Shown: piece by piece, positions 61,470-64,000 of the stretch
How the letters are laid out: the number at the start of each line of letters is the position of its first letter
How positions within the stretch are numbered: the first letter of the stretch is position 1
NCBI RefSeq assembly: GCF_040687965.1
Contig: NZ_CP156084.1
Coordinates: 3,348,501-3,412,500 of the forward strand
Origin: Methylocystis echinoides
GTDB lineage: Bacteria; Pseudomonadota; Alphaproteobacteria; Rhizobiales; Beijerinckiaceae
Reading direction: 5' to 3'
DNA length: 64,000 nucleotides
Notes under the pieces: generated by a model
What the model saw: the letters and a program-made list of their open reading frames with translations, nothing else
Databases searched by the model: none
What the model was told of the DNA's origin: nothing
Translations under genes and position numbers: made by a program

Positions 61470-62510
61470 ATGGCGGTGGCGGACATGATTGACGTGGAAC
61501 AGGCGACGGTCGCCGGGCAGGTTAGGCCGGGCGATAACATTGTGCATAGCGGGCGGGAGGCTTGGATGCGCATTCAATCGGGAGCAACGTGGCTCGACTG
61601 GCTGGAAGTCGGCGAAGCCCTCGAATTCGGCCGCAGACAGGTTGAGGCTGAAATCGAGAAAGCGGGGCGGGGCAACCGCGATCACGCCTTTAGCGAGTGG
61701 CTCAAAACCCATGGCTTCGACAAGATCGACAAGGCGACGCGCAGCCACCTAGCGACTTGCATGGCGAATCAGGACGCCATCGAAGAGTTTCGCCAGAATA
61801 TTGGCGCGACCAAGGCCCTGAGACTCAATCATCCGAGCACCGTGCTGCGCGCATGGAAAAGGGCGACGCAGCCGCCTACGCCGCGCAAGCCGAAAGTGGA
61901 AGCGCCTGATGGGGCGCTCGCCCCAACCGATGGGCAGGCGATCATTGAAGCGCAGAAGCAACGTGACGACGCTGTGTTTGAAGCGGAACGTCTGCGCAAG
62001 CAAGTCGAATTGTATCAAAACGGCTTTGCGCCGAAATGGGAAGAATCGTCCGCGCGAGAAATCGCCAAGCAATTGGTGGACGCTTTGCCGGAAGATAAAT
62101 GGCGCAAAGTCGCAGATTTCCTCTCGGGTCGCTACGACATTGAAGAGGAACCCGCGCCGGTCGAAGGGAATAACAATGATGCGGCTTCTAAGCATATGGC
62201 CGAATCCGACACACTACACAACGCCGAGATTCGCAAAAAGAATCGAACCCGCGCCGCCGACTGTTTGAAGGCGCATGACAAATTTTTGAAACCGCACGAA
62301 CGCAAACGATTGACGACCATAGAGCGGTCAAACCGCCCTAAGAATGGGTTGGGCATGGACGATGATCGAAAATGGCTGGATCATATCGAACGCACCATGC
62401 GTCAGCGCGCGCATGATGCAGAACGCAAGCCGACTGAGGCGGCGAAGAGGGCGAAGCGGAAGAAGGCCGCGCCCGTCGCCGCAGACCCCGTAGACGGCGC
62501 GGCAGAGTGA
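61470..62510 (+). CDS. island protein of unknown function, possible DNA-binding/partition-type
   Basis: This 346-residue protein has an N-terminal part (SGATWLDWLEVGEALEFGRR, AFSEWLKTHGFDKIDKATRS) resembling DUF3102-like proteins, in which a host of short helices handles DNA. A coiled centre (EAQKQRDDAVFEAERLRKQV) and a lysine/alanine-rich C-terminus (RAHDAERKPTEAAKRAKRKK) follow. It starts directly behind the tandem operators and may regulate itself. The ATG at 61470 or 61485 could be used. Confidence 0.6.
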   Translation: MAVADMIDVEQATVAGQVRPGDNIVHSGREAWMRIQSGATWLDWLEVGEALEFGRRQVEAEIEKAGRGNRDHAFSEWLKTHGFDKIDKATRSHLATCMANQDAIEEFRQNIGATKALRLNHPSTVLRAWKRATQPPTPRKPKVEAPDGALAPTDGQAIIEAQKQRDDAVFEAERLRKQVELYQNGFAPKWEESSAREIAKQLVDALPEDKWRKVADFLSGRYDIEEEPAPVEGNNNDAASKHMAESDTLHNAEIRKKNRTRAADCLKAHDKFLKPHERKRLTTIERSNRPKNGLGMDDDRKWLDHIERTMRQRAHDAERKPTEAAKRAKRKKAAPVAADPVDGAAE

Positions 62511-62832
62511 TCTGTGCCGCCCGCCGCCCGACCTGCGGCCTTCGTCTTTCGAGGACTCCCGCCCGCCCATATGCGCGCCGATCCGGGGAGGCAGGATCAT
62601 ACCGGCCAACCCGGTTTGACGCATAGGAACGCTGTTCTATGGCTCGTCTATTGTCAAGCTGGCGTTCAAATCGGACGCTGGCGACCGTTATGCCTTCGCC
62701 GTGACCGTTACGCCGCCCGCGCCGTGATCCGCGCCAGCGCTGGGTGGCGGTCGGTTTGCAAATGATTGGGGTAGTGATCCATAAGAATGAACTCTTCTGG
62801 ATTTTTTCTCGCGAGAATAGGGGGCACATATA
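62511..62832. other. 322-base stretch without a recognised gene
   Basis: A 30-codon frame (FYGSSIVKLAFKSDAGDRYA) is too short to call. No strong repeat is present. An AT-rich leader with ATATAATG precedes the next gene. Confidence 0.4.
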
Positions 62833-63399
62833 ATGAAAAAGGTTCTCGATATTCTTTCCAGCATGCTCCTAGGCACGTTGGGCATAGGCGCTTGGCTCGC
62901 GGTTGTGATCATCATGGTGCTATCTCTGCCGCTCAACGTGATCGCACTTATGCGGCTTGAGGGTTGGAGTTGGTGGGTGGCTCTCCTATCGGCTGTCCTC
63001 CTAGGCGCGATTCCGATCTTTGGCCAGCTTGGTTATGTCGTGCTGACATTTTTGGGAGCATATTATTTTTACGTTGGAAATTTTGACTGGCGAGAAGCAG
63101 TTTCTCCTACACCCGGAACGATTACTTATCAGCAAATGACCCCGAAACAATTTGCTCAGTTTAAAGAAGCAAGCAGGGAAACGATAGCAAAAACCTGCAA
63201 ACAGGCGGCTGCATCAGAAAATAATATGGGCGGAAAAATCTTGCCTGCCCAAGCATCGCTTTGCGACTGCGTTACAAAGGTCGCTCTAGAGAAACTTACG
63301 CCGGATGATGCAACGGCAATGGAGAAATCTTCATCGGCAATGCGTGAGTTTTTCGCAGGGGTTGCGGCTGAGGCAAAATCGCGGTGCGGCAATAGATGA
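62833..63399 (+). CDS. small island membrane protein
   Basis: This 188-residue protein has three predicted membrane spans up to about residue 80 (LGIGAWLAVVIIMVLSLPLN, WWVALLSAVLLGAIPIFGQL, VVLTFLGAYYFYVGNFDW). After residue 90 comes a soluble domain with four cysteines (CKQAAA, LCDCVTKVALEKLTPDDATA, RCGNR). The C-x-C pattern suggests a periplasmic domain like those of small secreted island proteins. No family is certain. Confidence 0.6.
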   Translation: MKKVLDILSSMLLGTLGIGAWLAVVIIMVLSLPLNVIALMRLEGWSWWVALLSAVLLGAIPIFGQLGYVVLTFLGAYYFYVGNFDWREAVSPTPGTITYQQMTPKQFAQFKEASRETIAKTCKQAAASENNMGGKILPAQASLCDCVTKVALEKLTPDDATAMEKSSSAMREFFAGVAAEAKSRCGNR

Positions 63400-63509
63400 C
63401 ATGGGAAACGTCGCGCGCACCGGCCGGTCAGAGTCCCGTCCGCGTTCACGCATGGCATATGACGCGTGAAACCGCACATCAAAGGTTCCTATAGAAGAGG
63501 ATATTACAT

Positions 63510-64000
63510 ATGGAAAACATCAGCGACCCTTTGAAATGGGCAGAATATGAGTTGAAACTGCGTGAGTTCCATTTGAAAAAATATTTCGAAGCTACCAGAC
63601 TCTCGGCCGACTTTTCAAAACTGATGGTCACTAATCTGATTTGGATCAACGCCGCCGGGCTTGGCGCACTTCCTGTTATAGCAAATTTCATCGGCATCAG
63701 CACGATCCCATGGGCTGGAAAGTTTGCTCTCTTGTTTTGTCCGGGCCTACTCTTTGCGTTCGGCTTAATCTTCGGACTTTTATGCGCGTTGACCGCATAT
63801 TTTAACTATGAATCTATTGCTAGACACGCTGATCATGACTGTGCTGTGGAATTGCACTCAGTCCGAATTGTTCAGCCAGCCGTAATCGCTAATCCTGAGT
63901 ATAAGGCGTTGTTTGAGAATGAAAGGGAAAAGTCAACAATTCTTTCCAAATCAGCACGGGGCCGGGTGCAATTTACGCTCATTGCTTCGCACATGGTCGG
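63510..64000 (+). CDS. membrane protein, cut by the window edge
   Basis: An ATG at 63510 with AGAAGAGG ahead opens a frame that runs off the right edge without a stop (at least 163 residues). The first 45 residues are charged and helical (LKWAEYELKLREFHLKKYFE). Two membrane spans follow (LIWINAAGLGALPVIANFIG; ALLFCPGLLFAFGLIFGLLC), and then a soluble charged part. The codons are A/T-rich like the island. The two-span layout after a helical N-terminus recalls effector-type membrane proteins, but no family is recognised. Confidence 0.6.
   Translation, partial: MENISDPLKWAEYELKLREFHLKKYFEATRLSADFSKLMVTNLIWINAAGLGALPVIANFIGISTIPWAGKFALLFCPGLLFAFGLIFGLLCALTAYFNYESIARHADHDCAVELHSVRIVQPAVIANPEYKALFENEREKSTILSKSARGRVQFTLIASHMV

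Larger units (their letters stand above)
47700..64000. mobile_element. integrated phage-satellite-like island (right end outside the window)
   Basis: From the integrase onward the codon use turns A/T-richer, especially 51-58 kb, and all genes are either mobile-element functions or unknown. The order is integrase, AlpA-like regulator, peptidase, small unknowns, primase, ATPase, iteron cluster, small and large terminase, unknowns and membrane proteins. No portal, capsid, tail or lysis gene is recognisable up to 64000. The left edge is placed between the repeats after mrp and the integrase; the right edge is not seen. Confidence 0.8.

Overview
The window reads as a chromosomal segment of a GC-rich alphaproteobacterium, most likely of the order Hyphomicrobiales (Rhizobiales). 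The evidence is a SciP-type CtrA regulator (DUF1153), a lipoyl domain fused to the pyruvate dehydrogenase E1-beta subunit, an Rhizobiales-style suf cluster with two cysteine desulfurases, a MoxR/DUF58/BatA-like operon, and a solitary tuf gene. A methanotroph or relative (Methylocystaceae/Beijerinckiaceae) is possible, but nothing in the window proves it. I saw no rRNA, tRNA or CRISPR array.

Bases 1 to about 47.2 kb are ordinary backbone with housekeeping genes: a membrane flippase-like fragment, sciP, a CcdA/thioredoxin pair, mobA, a cysteine synthase, a mutarotase, marC and recJ. They are followed by rlpA, a D,D-carboxypeptidase, tmk, holB, cca and a four-gene MoxR-DUF58-DUF4159 membrane operon. 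Next come anmK, a TlpA-like thioredoxin, an alpha/beta hydrolase and the suf operon (25.2-33.2 kb), then a DUF2167-like membrane protein, gyrA, tuf, the pdhABC cluster and mrp. GC-rich palindromic repeats with a core of the CTCTCCCCGC...GCGGGGAGAG type (REP-like) are scattered between these genes. Another set of direct repeats (47.2-47.5 kb) lies at the backbone/island junction.

From about 47.5 kb to the end of the window lies an integrated element of lower GC and different codon use. It carries a P4-type tyrosine integrase, an AlpA-like excision regulator, an FtsH-like zinc peptidase and a string of small unknown genes. A replication module follows: an archaeo-eukaryotic-type primase, a RepA/AAA ATPase and a cluster of at least ten GCGTTGCA iterons with a perfect inverted repeat. 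After that come a small/large terminase pair, more unknown genes, a ParB-like remnant, a KGG-motif gene and two membrane proteins. No portal, capsid or tail gene is visible before the window ends. The layout resembles a phage satellite or phage-derived island that can replicate on its own and encodes a packaging motor. The right end is outside the window.

The most unusual backbone observations are these: a pyruvate dehydrogenase E2 without any lipoyl domain, so the only visible lipoyl domain sits on E1-beta; a nucleotidyltransferase/HEPN toxin-antitoxin pair inserted between sufB and sufC with a frameshifted HEPN gene; a 63-bp block of AT-ending codons inside recJ; a DUF559 endonuclease gene bracketed by REP-like repeats; and an alanine at the main quinolone-resistance position of GyrA.
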